DNA of 18,922 bases, taken from NCBI GenBank assembly GCA_022561415.1, contig JADFRH010000012.1, positions 1-18,922 of the forward strand, written 5' to 3'. Of this stretch, positions 1 to 8,051 are shown piece after piece; position 1 is the first letter of the stretch, and every line of letters starts with the position of its first letter. The translations under genes and the position numbers were made by a program. A model generated the notes under the pieces. It was not told the origin of the DNA and did not search any database. It saw only the letters and a program-made list of their open reading frames with translations. This stretch comes from Planctomycetota bacterium (GTDB lineage: Bacteria > Planctomycetota > Phycisphaerae > UBA1845).

Positions 1-1596
1 GGCGTTGCAGTCCTCGCCGAGCGGATTCAAAGGAGGCAGATCGCACGCATCCGGCAATCCGTTGCCGTTGCAGTCGGCGCACGCCACGTCGTTCGGGAGG
101 CAGTCGGCGATGTCGCACGCGTCGGCGATCCCATTGCTGTTGCAGTCAGTCGCACCGGGCGCAGCAACACTGCAATCGGCCGGGATCCTCAGGAAGTAGA
201 CATCCTGCTCACCGTTGAAGGTGGCCGCGTACGCCAGGCTCGCACCCGCGTCGTCGGAAATCATGTGGTAATAGTCGCCCAGCTTGTTCTGAGAAGGCCA
301 CCCGACGAAGCTGTCGAACATGGGGCTTACCGCGACGTTCGCTTCCCACGTCAGGCCGCCATCGAACGACGACGAATGGAACAGCTCGGATAAGTTGGTC
401 ACGCCGGAGTTGCGGGTGTCATTCCAGACAACGTCAATCCGCCCGCCAGGGGCGACGGACATCGTTCCGAACCACTGCCAGGCATTGCTCCCGATCGGAT
501 CGTCATTGACGCGAACGGGAGCGCTCCACGTGAATCCGCCGTCCTCGCTGCGAATGAAATGGACATCGAGCGGGTCGGGACCGGGTGGGTTGACCGATTG
601 CAGCACGTAAATGTTTCCGGCCGTGGGTCCGGACGAATGATCCACGGCGATCCAAGTCTGCCCCAGTAGCCCGGCCGGGTTCGGACCGGTAGCGAAGTTC
701 ACCGCTCCGCCCAAGTTGACCCCGAACATCAGGTCGAAGGTCGGATTCGCAGCCGCGTTCTGCGCCACGAGCGATCTGCCGAACACGTGACCGGCCTGAT
801 TGAGCGTGGTGCCGGCCACGTATAGCGTGCCATCGGGACCGACATCGAGCGTTCCCCATTTCATCTTCGGGGTCGGTAGCGCATAGGGTCCGTCAAACGA
901 AGCTCCGCCATCGCTCGATCGCGTGAAGTCGGCCCCGCCGCAGCACGAGTACTGCACGTTCCAAATCTGATAGACGTTCCCCGCGCCCAGTCCGGTCGTG
1001 CCATCGACGGCGATCCATTGTTTGTCGCCGCCGAACGCCGAAACAGGCGTCCCCCATGTCGCCCCGCCGTCGATGGACTTGAACACCTCGATGGATCTCA
1101 GCGAGCTGAGGCTCGAGTAGTAGAAGTTGCCGGCTGCGTCCGACCCGAGCACCGGGTCGCTGCGAAACTGACCCGGATCGAGCACGCCGGGAAAGGTCCA
1201 CGTCTGCCCGCCGTCTGTGCTGAACGCGATACCGGCCTGTCGAAAGTTCGACGTGATCGTGTCGAACTGACGCCAACCGATGGCCATCTTGCTCGGGTCG
1301 GTTGGGTCGATCGCGATCGAGGGTTCGTTCGCCGCATCACCGACGATGTTGGTGCCCACAGCGCTAACGTTGACCTGCACACTCACGAACGCACCGAGCC
1401 GAGCGATCATCCCCGGCGATTGTGCCCGACGCGCCAGCACCTCGGCCGGTGCAGGCGGATCGTCAAGCCGCTCACGAGGAAGGTTTGGCACGATCGCGGC
1501 GTCCGGCCCGTCCGCCGCTACAGTTCCCACGAACAAAGCCGCCGTCGCGAGCGCAGAGATGCAACATGCACGCGCGCCAACTCTCGCCAGGATCAT
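1..1596 (-). CDS. Exported BNR/Asp-box (sialidase-fold) protein with calcium-loop repeats, partial
   Basis: The frame is open from ATG at 1596 to the left edge (532 codons) with no stop, so the C-terminus is missing. A Shine-Dalgarno run (GGAAGGGGA, about 1606-1614) sits 9-10 nt upstream of the ATG. Residues 1-28 form a signal peptide (Arg near the N-terminus, hydrophobic core, VAA end). Five Asp-box motifs (S-x-D-G-G-x-T/S-W/F) lie near residues 126-133, 174-181, 227-234, 350-357 and 410-417, which predicts a beta-propeller of the BNR/sialidase type. After the propeller come DCNSNGIADACD (484-495) and DCNGNGLPDACD (508-519), and a third repeat begins at 529. These resemble thrombospondin type-3 or dockerin-like calcium loops that are frequent at the ends of planctomycete secreted proteins. 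No catalytic set for true sialidase activity can be assigned, so the role (surface glycan or protein binding, or hydrolysis) is open. Confidence 0.85.
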   Translation of the reverse strand, partial: MILARVGARACCISALATAALFVGTVAADGPDAAIVPNLPRERLDDPPAPAEVLARRAQSPGMIARLGAFVSVQVNVSAVGTNIVGDAANEPSIAIDPTDPSKMAIGWRQFDTITSNFRQAGIAFSTDGGQTWTFPGVLDPGQFRSDPVLGSDAAGNFYYSSLSSLRSIEVFKSIDGGATWGTPVSAFGGDKQWIAVDGTTGLGAGNVYQIWNVQYSCCGGADFTRSSDGGASFDGPYALPTPKMKWGTLDVGPDGTLYVAGTTLNQAGHVFGRSLVAQNAAANPTFDLMFGVNLGGAVNFATGPNPAGLLGQTWIAVDHSSGPTAGNIYVLQSVNPPGPDPLDVHFIRSEDGGFTWSAPVRVNDDPIGSNAWQWFGTMSVAPGGRIDVVWNDTRNSGVTNLSELFHSSSFDGGLTWEANVAVSPMFDSFVGWPSQNKLGDYYHMISDDAGASLAYAATFNGEQDVYFLRIPADCSVAAPGATDCNSNGIADACDIADCLPNDVACADCNGNGLPDACDLPPLNPLGEDCNA

Positions 1597-1619
1597 CACC
1601 AATTCCCCTTCCGTGAATA

Positions 1620-1633
1620 TTGGCACTTGCCAA
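1620..1633. promoter_or_regulatory. Short inverted repeat upstream of the Asp-box protein gene
   Basis: TTGGCA and TGCCAA form perfect 6-nt arms around a 2-nt centre. The site lies just upstream of the Shine-Dalgarno of the minus-strand gene starting at 1596. It could be an operator half-site pair or a leader hairpin; nothing else supports a role. Confidence 0.25.
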
Positions 1634-1830
1634 CCGAAACCGACGCCCGACTCTTCACCAGGATCTACCAATCTCTCCCCTCGAATAAACCCCCCTCGAG
1701 GTTCCGATATTCCTGGTCGATTGCAAAACCACAACCATTCTACCGAATCCCGCACTCCAAAGAAAAGAAAAAACACTCGAATCGGACGTAGCCGCGATTC
1801 GACGCGAGCCGTCGTGCGTTGACCAGCGAA

Positions 1831-1859
1831 TTGCGATTCGCGGACCCCTGGAGTATAGG
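1831..1859 (+). promoter_or_regulatory. Candidate sigma70-type promoter for the OPT operon
   Basis: TTGCGA (1831-1836), a 17-nt spacer and TATAGG (1854-1859) match the consensus at four of six positions in each box. Transcription would begin near 1866, leaving a leader of about 80 nt before the GTG at 1946. This is a motif match only. Confidence 0.3.
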
Positions 1860-1945
1860 AAGCCCGTAAAGTCGCAGGTTGATGGCCCGTGCGTTGGGCT
1901 TGGAGCGGGTGACGCGTCGAAATTCCTTGCGGGAGAACGCCGATC

Positions 1946-3778
1946 GTGGAGCATGACGCCCAAGGGCGACTAATTCGACGCGGGGCTTACCCTGAGCTTA
2001 CGCTTCCGGCGATCTTCGTGGGTTGGCTGCTCGGTTCGATCATCGCGATTTCGATCGGGTACGCTTCGCTGATCCTCGGGTTTTCGATCGAGGGGTCCGA
2101 GCTGGCGGCCATCTTGGGCTGGGGCATTCTTCGCGGTCTGATGCGCCGCACCAGCATCGTCGAAAACAACATCAACCAGACGCTCGCCTCGGCCGTCAAC
2201 GGCGCGTCGGCCGGCATGATGTTTTCCATTCCCGCCCTTTTCATTCTCGCCAGCCAGAACCCCGAAAAGTACGGCGAGGTCACGCAGTTCAGCACGGTCC
2301 TGATGGTTCTGGCGTGCATCACCGGCGGCGTCCTCGGCCTGGCTTTTATCATTCCGCTCCGCAAGCAGATGATCGATTTCAACCGCCTTGCGTACCCCGG
2401 TGGAATCGCGACGGCCGCCATTCTCAAATCACCCGGCGCCGGTCTCCGCAAAGCCGTCCTGCTGACCGGTTCGGCCGTCGTGTCCGGCATCGTCTACCTG
2501 CTGTTCCTGCATTACTTCGGCGAGCATCCCAAAGGTGAACTCGGAAAGGCCTGGGGGCTGCCGCCGCTACTGAACATCACGTTTCTTCTTTCCTTGATGA
2601 CCATCGGCGTGGGGTTCCTCTCCGGCAGAGGCGGCATGGTCTTTGCCTATGGCGGTTTCATCTGTTACTTCCTGCTCGCCCCGCTGCTGGCCTACTTTGG
2701 ATCTTCCGAAGTAAGACAGATCATTGATCCGTTGGCGGCCGGCGCACACGCCGCGCTCTCTGCGATCGAGCAGAGTGAACTGCTTGATGCGATCCCCAAC
2801 GTGCTGCGCGCCAAGCTCTTCAAGCCGACCGGCATCGGGATGCTGATCGGAGCGGCCCTCGGCGGCATCATCGCCGCGTTCCCCCTCGTTCGCAGCGCCA
2901 TCCGCTCCATGCAGCAGGCCTCCAAAGAGAAAGGCAAAGCCGGCGCCGGCGCGGGCGATGAAATGCCCATCGGCATTCTCTACGCTGCGATCGGCGGCGG
3001 CGCCCTCGCGCTGGTCGCCATTGCCTACGCATCCGTAGACGGCATGGTCGCCTGGCGCGCGGTTTCCATGGCCCTGCTCGGCACCTTGTGGATCTGGATC
3101 GCCGGCGTGATCGTGTCGGAGTGCCTCGGTCGCACGAACTGGTCACCGCTGTCCGGCATGACGCTCATCGCGATCACGATCCTCATTCTCATCAGCAGCG
3201 GGCTCAGCACCACAGCGTCAGTAATCAGTTCGGTTATGGTCGGGGCGGCCATCTGCGTCGCCATCGCCCAAGCGGGTGACATGATGCTCGACCTCAAGTC
3301 CGGCTATCTCGTCGGCGCAAGCCCCAAAAAGCAGCAGATCGCGCAGTACCTCGGCACCTGGCTCGGTCCGATTTTGATCATCATGCTCATCTTCGTTCTT
3401 CACAGAGCGTATGGACTCGGCAGCGAGAGGCTTCCCGCCCCGCAGGGTGAGGCACTGGCCGGCATGATTAACGGCCTGGTGGGCGGCGAGGTTCCGACCT
3501 GGCGCTACGCGGCCGGTGCCGGGCTCGGTGCGCTGCTCGCGTTCAGTGGGCTCGGCGGCATCGGCGTGCTGATCGGCCTGGGCTTCTACATGCCGTTCTC
3601 GACCGTGCTGACCTACACCATCGGCTGCGGCGGCCGCATACTCGTTGAGCGGGTCAAAGGAACGAAGTTTATCGAAGACGTAGGCATACCCATTGCGGCC
3701 GGTCTGATTGTCGGCGAGGCCTTGGTCGGCGTCGGCAACGCCGTTTATCACATCTACCGCGCGGAGATGGGCGGATGA
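1946..3778 (+). CDS. OPT-family oligopeptide/metal-chelate transporter
   Basis: This 610-residue, strongly hydrophobic inner-membrane protein has the length typical of prokaryotic OPT transporters and roughly 14-16 hydrophobic segments. OPT-like features include a conserved polar-to-helix stretch beginning ENNINQTLASAVNG (from residue 73), YPGGIATA (150-157), and a Gly/Phe/Tyr-rich C-terminal helix pair around FSGLGGIGVL (from 533) followed by MPFSTVLTYTIGCGGRI. A charged loop near 319-340 (QASKEKGKAG) is probably cytoplasmic. The family moves small peptides or metal chelates into the cell using the proton gradient; the substrate here cannot be read. The start is GTG at 1946, preceded by GGGAG at 1931-1935. 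The stop overlaps the next start (ATGA), so the two genes are translationally coupled. Confidence 0.85.
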   Translation: MEHDAQGRLIRRGAYPELTLPAIFVGWLLGSIIAISIGYASLILGFSIEGSELAAILGWGILRGLMRRTSIVENNINQTLASAVNGASAGMMFSIPALFILASQNPEKYGEVTQFSTVLMVLACITGGVLGLAFIIPLRKQMIDFNRLAYPGGIATAAILKSPGAGLRKAVLLTGSAVVSGIVYLLFLHYFGEHPKGELGKAWGLPPLLNITFLLSLMTIGVGFLSGRGGMVFAYGGFICYFLLAPLLAYFGSSEVRQIIDPLAAGAHAALSAIEQSELLDAIPNVLRAKLFKPTGIGMLIGAALGGIIAAFPLVRSAIRSMQQASKEKGKAGAGAGDEMPIGILYAAIGGGALALVAIAYASVDGMVAWRAVSMALLGTLWIWIAGVIVSECLGRTNWSPLSGMTLIAITILILISSGLSTTASVISSVMVGAAICVAIAQAGDMMLDLKSGYLVGASPKKQQIAQYLGTWLGPILIIMLIFVLHRAYGLGSERLPAPQGEALAGMINGLVGGEVPTWRYAAGAGLGALLAFSGLGGIGVLIGLGFYMPFSTVLTYTIGCGGRILVERVKGTKFIEDVGIPIAAGLIVGEALVGVGNAVYHIYRAEMGG

Positions 3779-4332
3779 GATTCTTCGGCGGACTGCTTCT
3801 GATGATCGGATTCTTCGGCGCCGCGTTCATCACCGTACGTCATGCGGATGCGGAGCATCTCGAGTGGCAGACGATCGAATGGGGCTGGTACGCCGTCGCG
3901 TTCGCAATTGGCCTGGTCGGCGTCGTCGTGTTGCGCGTGACGGCCAAGAGCACCGGCACCCAGGCGCACAAGCTCGACGCGGACCTGGAAGCGATGAAGA
4001 CCAGCCTCGGGCGGCTCGTCGACAAGCTTGCCGCGATGACCGCCGGCCGCGACGACGTCAGCGTGTACGATGTGCATGGCCGCATTGACGACGAGCTGAT
4101 GATCGACCTCAACGCGTTCGTGGAGGCCCGCGAAACGCTGATTCACCTGTACGGCCTGCAACCTTACGCGGATCTAATGAACCGATTCGCCCTGAGCGAA
4201 CGTAATATCAACCGGGCCTGGTCCGCCTCGGCCGACGGCTACATCGACGAGGTCTGGATATGCATGGAACGAGCGCAGCAAGAGATGACGGCCGCCCGAG
4301 ACCTACTTACGAAATATGTATCGAAGGGCTAG
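3775..4332 (+). CDS. Small two-helix membrane protein coupled to the OPT transporter
   Basis: This 185-residue protein has two hydrophobic helices (about residues 4-21 and 37-57) followed by a mainly helical soluble part with heptad-like stretches near 65-90 and again towards the C-terminus. No known domain was recognised. Its ATG overlaps the OPT stop codon (ATGA at 3775-3778), so it is co-translated with the transporter and may be an accessory or assembly subunit; that role is inferred from position alone. The short loop between the helices and the soluble tail would lie on opposite sides of the membrane. Confidence 0.8.
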   Translation: MRFFGGLLLMIGFFGAAFITVRHADAEHLEWQTIEWGWYAVAFAIGLVGVVVLRVTAKSTGTQAHKLDADLEAMKTSLGRLVDKLAAMTAGRDDVSVYDVHGRIDDELMIDLNAFVEARETLIHLYGLQPYADLMNRFALSERNINRAWSASADGYIDEVWICMERAQQEMTAARDLLTKYVSKG

Positions 4333-4369
4333 GTTGGTGAAGAGTTGCTAGTGAAGAGTAGAGGAAGTG

Positions 4370-4411
4370 GTCAGTTGTCAGTGTTCAGTAACGCAGGGGC
4401 GAGGCTCCTGC
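4370..4411. repeat. REP-like intergenic repeat upstream of the PQQ-like gene
   Basis: Two short repeat-like parts lie next to each other. The first is a reiterated CAGT tract (GTCAGTTGTCAGTGTTCAGT, 4370-4389). The second is a hairpin with arms GCAGGGGC (4393-4400) and GCTCCTGC (4404-4411), paired except for one G-T wobble, around a GAG loop. The hairpin has the look of dispersed GGCAGGAGCCTCGCCC-type palindromes seen in many bacterial genomes (recalled, not searched). There is no T-tract, so it is a poor terminator. Confidence 0.4.
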
Positions 4412-4425
4412 CCAGCCCCTATCCA

Positions 4426-5760
4426 ATGAAGAAGAGCATTCTCCTCGTTGCCGTTGTGTCTTTCGTGCTTCCCCTCTCGGCGCTTGCCGAGGAGAAGAAG
4501 CTCGATCCCCTCGACCAGTGGGCGCAGTGGCGCGGACCGCTTTCTACTGGCGTTGCGCCGCACGGTGATCCTCCGATCGAATGGAGCGAGGGCAAGAACG
4601 TTCGCTGGAAGATCGCGATTCCGGGACGGGGGCATTCATCGCCGGTCGTTTGGGGCGATCGTATTTTCCTTACCACGGCCATGGCTTTCGGCGACTTGCT
4701 CGAACCGCGACACACGCACGCTCACGGCGCGCACGACAGCATGCCCGCCCGGCGACAGCAGAAGTTCGTGGTCCTGGCCGTCGATCGCCGCAGCGGCTCC
4801 ATTCTCTGGCAAACAGCGGTCCGCACCGCTCGCCCGCACGCCGACACCCACGAGACCGGAAGCTGGGCGTCGAACTCGCCCGTCACGGACGGCGAGCACG
4901 TCTACGCCTCGTTCGGCTCGGGAGGGCTCTACTGTCTGGACTTCAAGGGCGAACTTGTCTGGAAAGTGGAACTCGGTGACATGAAAGTCAAGCATGACCA
5001 CGGCGAGGGCAGTTCGCCCGCGCTGCACGGCGACACGCTCGTGGTCAACTGGGACCACGAGGGCCAATCCTTCGTGATCGCGCTGGACAAGCGAACCGGC
5101 AAAGAGCGCTGGAAAGCGTCACGGGACGAGGGAACTTCATGGTCGACGCCGCTAATCGTCGAGCACGAGGGCAAGCATCAGGTCATCATCGCGGCCACCA
5201 AGCGCGTCCGGGCCTACGACCTCGACAACGGCCACCTCATCTGGCAGTGCAGTGGTCTATCTGGCAACGTCTGCGCGACACCGGTGTCAGGAGGCGGCTT
5301 CGTGTACGTCGCCAACAGCTATGAGACGCGCGTGATGTTGGCGATTCGATTATCGAAGGCCAAGGGCGACATCACCGGCACCGACGCCGTCGCCTGGACG
5401 CGCGACCGATACACGCCGTACGTGCCGTCGCCGCTTCTCTACGGCGACAGACTCTGCTACCTCAAGCACTACCAGGGCTACCTGACATGCGTGCATGCCA
5501 AGACAGGCGAAACTCTCTTCGGCCCCGAGCGCCTGCCCGGCATCGGCAACGTATATGCATCCATCGTCGGTGCGGCCGATCGCGTCTACATCGTCAGTCT
5601 CAACGGCAACGCCGTCGTTCTCGAGCGCGGAGCCAAGTTCAAGGTGTTGGCCCGCAACCGACTGGATGACTCCTTTGCGGCGTCACCTGCGATTGTTGGC
5701 AACGAGATGTTTCTGCGCGGTGAGAGGAATCTGTACTGCATCGCGAGGTCTGGAGGGTAA
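4426..5760 (+). CDS. Exported PQQ-like beta-propeller repeat protein
   Basis: This 444-residue protein is read from ATG 4426. Residues 1-22 (MKKSILLVAVVSFVLPLSAL) are a clear signal peptide ending near ALAEE. An upstream in-frame TTG (4345) would add 27 residues through repeat-like DNA before the signal peptide and was rejected. The mature part opens with WAQWRGP and NVRWKIAIPGRGHSSPVVWG, a signature of planctomycete PQQ-binding-like propeller proteins, followed by repeated blade motifs of the type GxxxWKxxx with Trp at blade ends (SILWQT, LVWKVEL, RWKAS, LIWQCSG). These proteins are periplasmic or surface propellers. Many do not bind PQQ, and no dehydrogenase active-site set is apparent. No good Shine-Dalgarno precedes the start. 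The gene converges with the minus-strand gene ending at 5788, only 27 nt away. Confidence 0.85.
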   Translation: MKKSILLVAVVSFVLPLSALAEEKKLDPLDQWAQWRGPLSTGVAPHGDPPIEWSEGKNVRWKIAIPGRGHSSPVVWGDRIFLTTAMAFGDLLEPRHTHAHGAHDSMPARRQQKFVVLAVDRRSGSILWQTAVRTARPHADTHETGSWASNSPVTDGEHVYASFGSGGLYCLDFKGELVWKVELGDMKVKHDHGEGSSPALHGDTLVVNWDHEGQSFVIALDKRTGKERWKASRDEGTSWSTPLIVEHEGKHQVIIAATKRVRAYDLDNGHLIWQCSGLSGNVCATPVSGGGFVYVANSYETRVMLAIRLSKAKGDITGTDAVAWTRDRYTPYVPSPLLYGDRLCYLKHYQGYLTCVHAKTGETLFGPERLPGIGNVYASIVGAADRVYIVSLNGNAVVLERGAKFKVLARNRLDDSFAASPAIVGNEMFLRGERNLYCIARSGG

Positions 5761-5773
5761 AGGTTCGAACCTT
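5760..5773. repeat. 14-nt perfect palindrome between convergent genes
   Basis: AAGGTTCGAACCTT begins on the last base of the PQQ-like gene and fills half of the 27-nt gap to the convergent gene. It lacks the GC stem and T-tract of an intrinsic terminator. It may be a weak bidirectional stop, a protein site or chance. Confidence 0.3.
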
Positions 5774-5787
5774 CAAGCCCGCGACCT

Positions 5788-6912
5788 TTAGCCCTTGTCC
5801 GCTTCCTCCCCGGACGCCGGGGGCTTGGCGATGATCGGTATGGCCTCGCTCAAACGAAACAGGCCCTTGTCATCTCCGCTGAATCCTTCTTCTCTCATCT
5901 TGCTGATTCGATCGGCACACCACTTTCTCTCGATCCGCGTTCCCGCGGCCGGCCGGCCTTCACCCGCCCCATCGAACCAATCGCCGAGGATCTGTATCTG
6001 CGCGAGCTGCACCATTCTCACGGCCTGGTCTTGCTTCTCGATCTCGCCGAACGGCAAGCCGGTTCTACCGGTCCATTCCTCGCACCGAACCTCAACCTGC
6101 ATCAGCAACGCCAGCGCCGTCGCTCGTCCGCCCTGCATCGCGAGCAGCCGGCACCTCTCGACGTTTGCAAAAAGCGCGTACGGCATGGCACCCTCGGCCG
6201 GTCTTCTGACCGCAAGGCCAAGAACGGACAGCGCACGCGGAATGTCCGACTCACCGCTACGAAGACAGGCCTGCCAGAGCGCGGCCGCCGCCGACACCGA
6301 TGGCTCTTCATCCTCGATCAGCGGTGAGAGTAACGAGACGGCACGTCGCACCTCGCCCGACGAGGCGTCATTTTTTCCCGGCAGCAAGTAAGCGCGAAGG
6401 CCCCTCGCGAACGCCTGCAACGTCTTGTGATGTCGCGCTACTTCGTTCCGCTCCGCCGGGGCCTCGGAGGCCTCGTCCGAGTCTTTGAGCAACGCCTCGG
6501 CGCGCGCGAGCAGGTCGTCGGCATGATCCAGCGCCGCGCGCAGCCCGGTGCCGTCAGCGTCACCACGGTCGATCCGCAAGAGCTTCCGGCTGCACGCCGG
6601 CTCGATCTGCCGGGCCAAAACCAGATTCGCTCCGGCCAGCAGTGTCGCGGCTCGGCGCAGGGCCGGCTCCTCGCGGGTGGCCGAGGCCTCGAGAGAAGCG
6701 ACGCGATCGGAGACGGATCGTACGAAGGCCGCGTCATCGTCAAACCCCGAAACCGGCGCGAGACCCACATCCGGAAGCTTCGGCTTTTCCACGGCCTCGC
6801 CCGCGACCGGCGAGTCGGTAGGGGTCTGCGCGAGGGCGTTCCCCAGCGCGACGGCGGGAAGCAGCCCGGCGACACATACCAACGCGATTACGATTCGGTT
6901 TCTCATGTTCAT
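5788..6912 (-). CDS. Exported helical protein of unknown function
   Basis: The preferred start is ATG at 6912 (ATG 6906 is also possible; GTG 6924 adds only four residues), because it directly precedes a signal peptide: MNMRNR, then a hydrophobic core VIALVCVAGLLPAVALG, ending near ALAQ. The mature part is Ala/Glu/Arg-rich and helical, with stretches such as LLARAEALLKD and SAAAALWQACLRSGESDIPRALSVLGLAV that look like degenerate TPR/Sel1-type helical hairpins. No family was recognised. No strong ribosome binding site is seen. It is divergent from the VWA-ExbBD operon, and its composition resembles the exported TPR proteins of that operon, so a shared envelope role is possible but unproven. 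Confidence 0.7.
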   Translation of the reverse strand: MNMRNRIVIALVCVAGLLPAVALGNALAQTPTDSPVAGEAVEKPKLPDVGLAPVSGFDDDAAFVRSVSDRVASLEASATREEPALRRAATLLAGANLVLARQIEPACSRKLLRIDRGDADGTGLRAALDHADDLLARAEALLKDSDEASEAPAERNEVARHHKTLQAFARGLRAYLLPGKNDASSGEVRRAVSLLSPLIEDEEPSVSAAAALWQACLRSGESDIPRALSVLGLAVRRPAEGAMPYALFANVERCRLLAMQGGRATALALLMQVEVRCEEWTGRTGLPFGEIEKQDQAVRMVQLAQIQILGDWFDGAGEGRPAAGTRIERKWCADRISKMREEGFSGDDKGLFRLSEAIPIIAKPPASGEEADKG

Positions 6913-6941
6913 CCACAAACCCACTCGGCCTCAATGACCCG

Positions 6942-6947
6942 ACTATA
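6942..6947 (-). promoter_or_regulatory. Candidate -10 box for the minus-strand exported protein
   Basis: TATAGT (read on the minus strand, 6947 to 6942) matches the -10 consensus at five of six positions, about 30 nt upstream of the ATG at 6912. No convincing -35 box precedes it. Confidence 0.35.
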
Positions 6948-6981
6948 CCGCAAGCTACGCGCAGGGAAAGCCGCGCCACGT

Positions 6982-7010
6982 TTGACCCGTTACCACAGCG
7001 GGCCTACACT
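6982..7010 (+). promoter_or_regulatory. Candidate sigma70-type promoter of the VWA-ExbBD operon
   Basis: TTGACC (6982-6987), a 17-nt spacer and TACACT (7005-7010) match consensus at five and four positions with ideal spacing. Transcription would begin near 7017, giving a leader of about 78 nt before ATG 7095. It faces away from the candidate -10 at 6942-6947, so the 180-nt gap holds a divergent promoter pair. Confidence 0.5.
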
Positions 7011-7094
7011 CTTATCGGCGTTGATGCGGGACGCTTCCCCCATTGCTTCGGCATCACCCGATGCCGCCTTGACCACCGACAGGCCTGAATCGCG

Positions 7095-8051
7095 ATGGCT
7101 CAAACGAATCCAACCGGCTCCGACGTTTCCTTGAAGACGCTCTGGCAGCACAAGGGATCGGCCTCATCGACGCTTTCAGGTCGCGCCGTGCTTGTCGCGT
7201 GGGCCGTATCCCTCGTAATTCACGTCCTGATTTTCGTCGTTATGGTGGCGCTGGTGTTCCCATTCGCACGGCAGGACGCAGCGCCCAACGTACCGTCCAC
7301 CCACGCGGAGATCATCGGCCCGATCAACGATTCTCAGTATGCCCCGAGCCCGACCGAGCGCCCCGACCGGTCGTTGGCCGTGTTCGACCGGAAGCCCAAG
7401 CGCTTCACCCCGCGTGAGTTCACAAAGCTCGCCGACCTATCGACGTTCAAGAAGCCGGAGCTGTCCATCATCGGCATCGGCGCCGGAGGCGGCGACGCCG
7501 CAGGGCTCGGGCTGTCGATGGGCCACGCTCCCGGACCCGAGTTCTTCGGCCTGGGAAGCTCCAGTCGCGGTGTCCGTCGAATCGTATACGTCGTCGACCG
7601 AAGCGGTTCGATGCTCGACACGTTCCGGTACGTGCAGGACGAATTGAAACGGTCGATCTCGGCCCTGCGTCGAAGCCAGAAGTTCCATGTGATTTTCTTC
7701 AGCACCGGCACCCCGGTGGAAAACAAGCCGCGCCGCCCCGTCAGTGCGATCGCGGCCCACAAGGAGGAGTTCTTCCGCTTCCTCGACACCGTCTTTCCCG
7801 GCGGCGGCACCGAGCCGGGACCGGCGCTCAAACTCGCGCTGAACCTCGAACCCGATCTGGTCTACCTACTCTCCGACGGCGTGGACTTCGACCCGGACCT
7901 GATGAAAAACCTGGATCGTTGGAACAAGAAACGAAACGTGCAGATCTTTACGATCGCGTACCTCGATCGAACCGGCAGCGAGTTCCTCGAGTTGATCGCC
8001 AGAGAGCACGGCGGCGATTTCAAGTATGTCACGGAACATGATCTCCCCTAA
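7095..8051 (+). CDS. Membrane-anchored VWA-domain protein with TonB-like SxxxH helix
   Basis: This protein has 318 residues. Residues 1-30 are a short polar cytoplasmic tail, 31-56 a single membrane helix, about 57-160 a Pro/Gly-rich periplasmic linker, and 161-318 a von Willebrand factor A domain. The metal site (MIDAS) is complete: D168-R-S170-G-S172, T239 in GGGTEPG and D261 in LLSDGVD. The helix contains S39-L-V-I-H43, the same S-x-x-x-H spacing that TonB uses to engage ExbB/ExbD. N-in topology and a periplasmic C-terminal domain also match TonB/TolA. It is the first gene of an operon with ExbB and two ExbDs, so the inferred role is the moving, energy-coupled partner of that motor, with the VWA domain binding a protein target. 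The C-terminus overlaps the next gene by 26 nt. Confidence 0.85.
   Translation: MAQTNPTGSDVSLKTLWQHKGSASSTLSGRAVLVAWAVSLVIHVLIFVVMVALVFPFARQDAAPNVPSTHAEIIGPINDSQYAPSPTERPDRSLAVFDRKPKRFTPREFTKLADLSTFKKPELSIIGIGAGGGDAAGLGLSMGHAPGPEFFGLGSSSRGVRRIVYVVDRSGSMLDTFRYVQDELKRSISALRRSQKFHVIFFSTGTPVENKPRRPVSAIAAHKEEFFRFLDTVFPGGGTEPGPALKLALNLEPDLVYLLSDGVDFDPDLMKNLDRWNKKRNVQIFTIAYLDRTGSEFLELIAREHGGDFKYVTEHDLP

Larger units (their letters stand above)
1597..1945. other. Divergent intergenic region
   Basis: This 349-nt region separates the minus-strand Asp-box protein gene from the plus-strand OPT gene and has no convincing gene. It holds the small palindrome at 1620-1633, an A-rich run near 1761-1774 (T-rich on the minus strand) and a candidate plus-strand promoter at 1831-1859. 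A weak minus-strand -10-like TAGAAT lies near 1740, without a good -35. Confidence 0.6.

Noticed and set aside
1018..1822. Plus-strand open frames opposite the Asp-box protein gene
   Set aside because: They are Arg/Pro/His-rich, lack domains and ribosome sites, and lie opposite a gene with clear Asp boxes and a signal peptide.
4345..4425. Upstream TTG start for the PQQ-like protein
   Set aside because: It would translate repeat-like DNA and place 27 residues before an ideal signal peptide.
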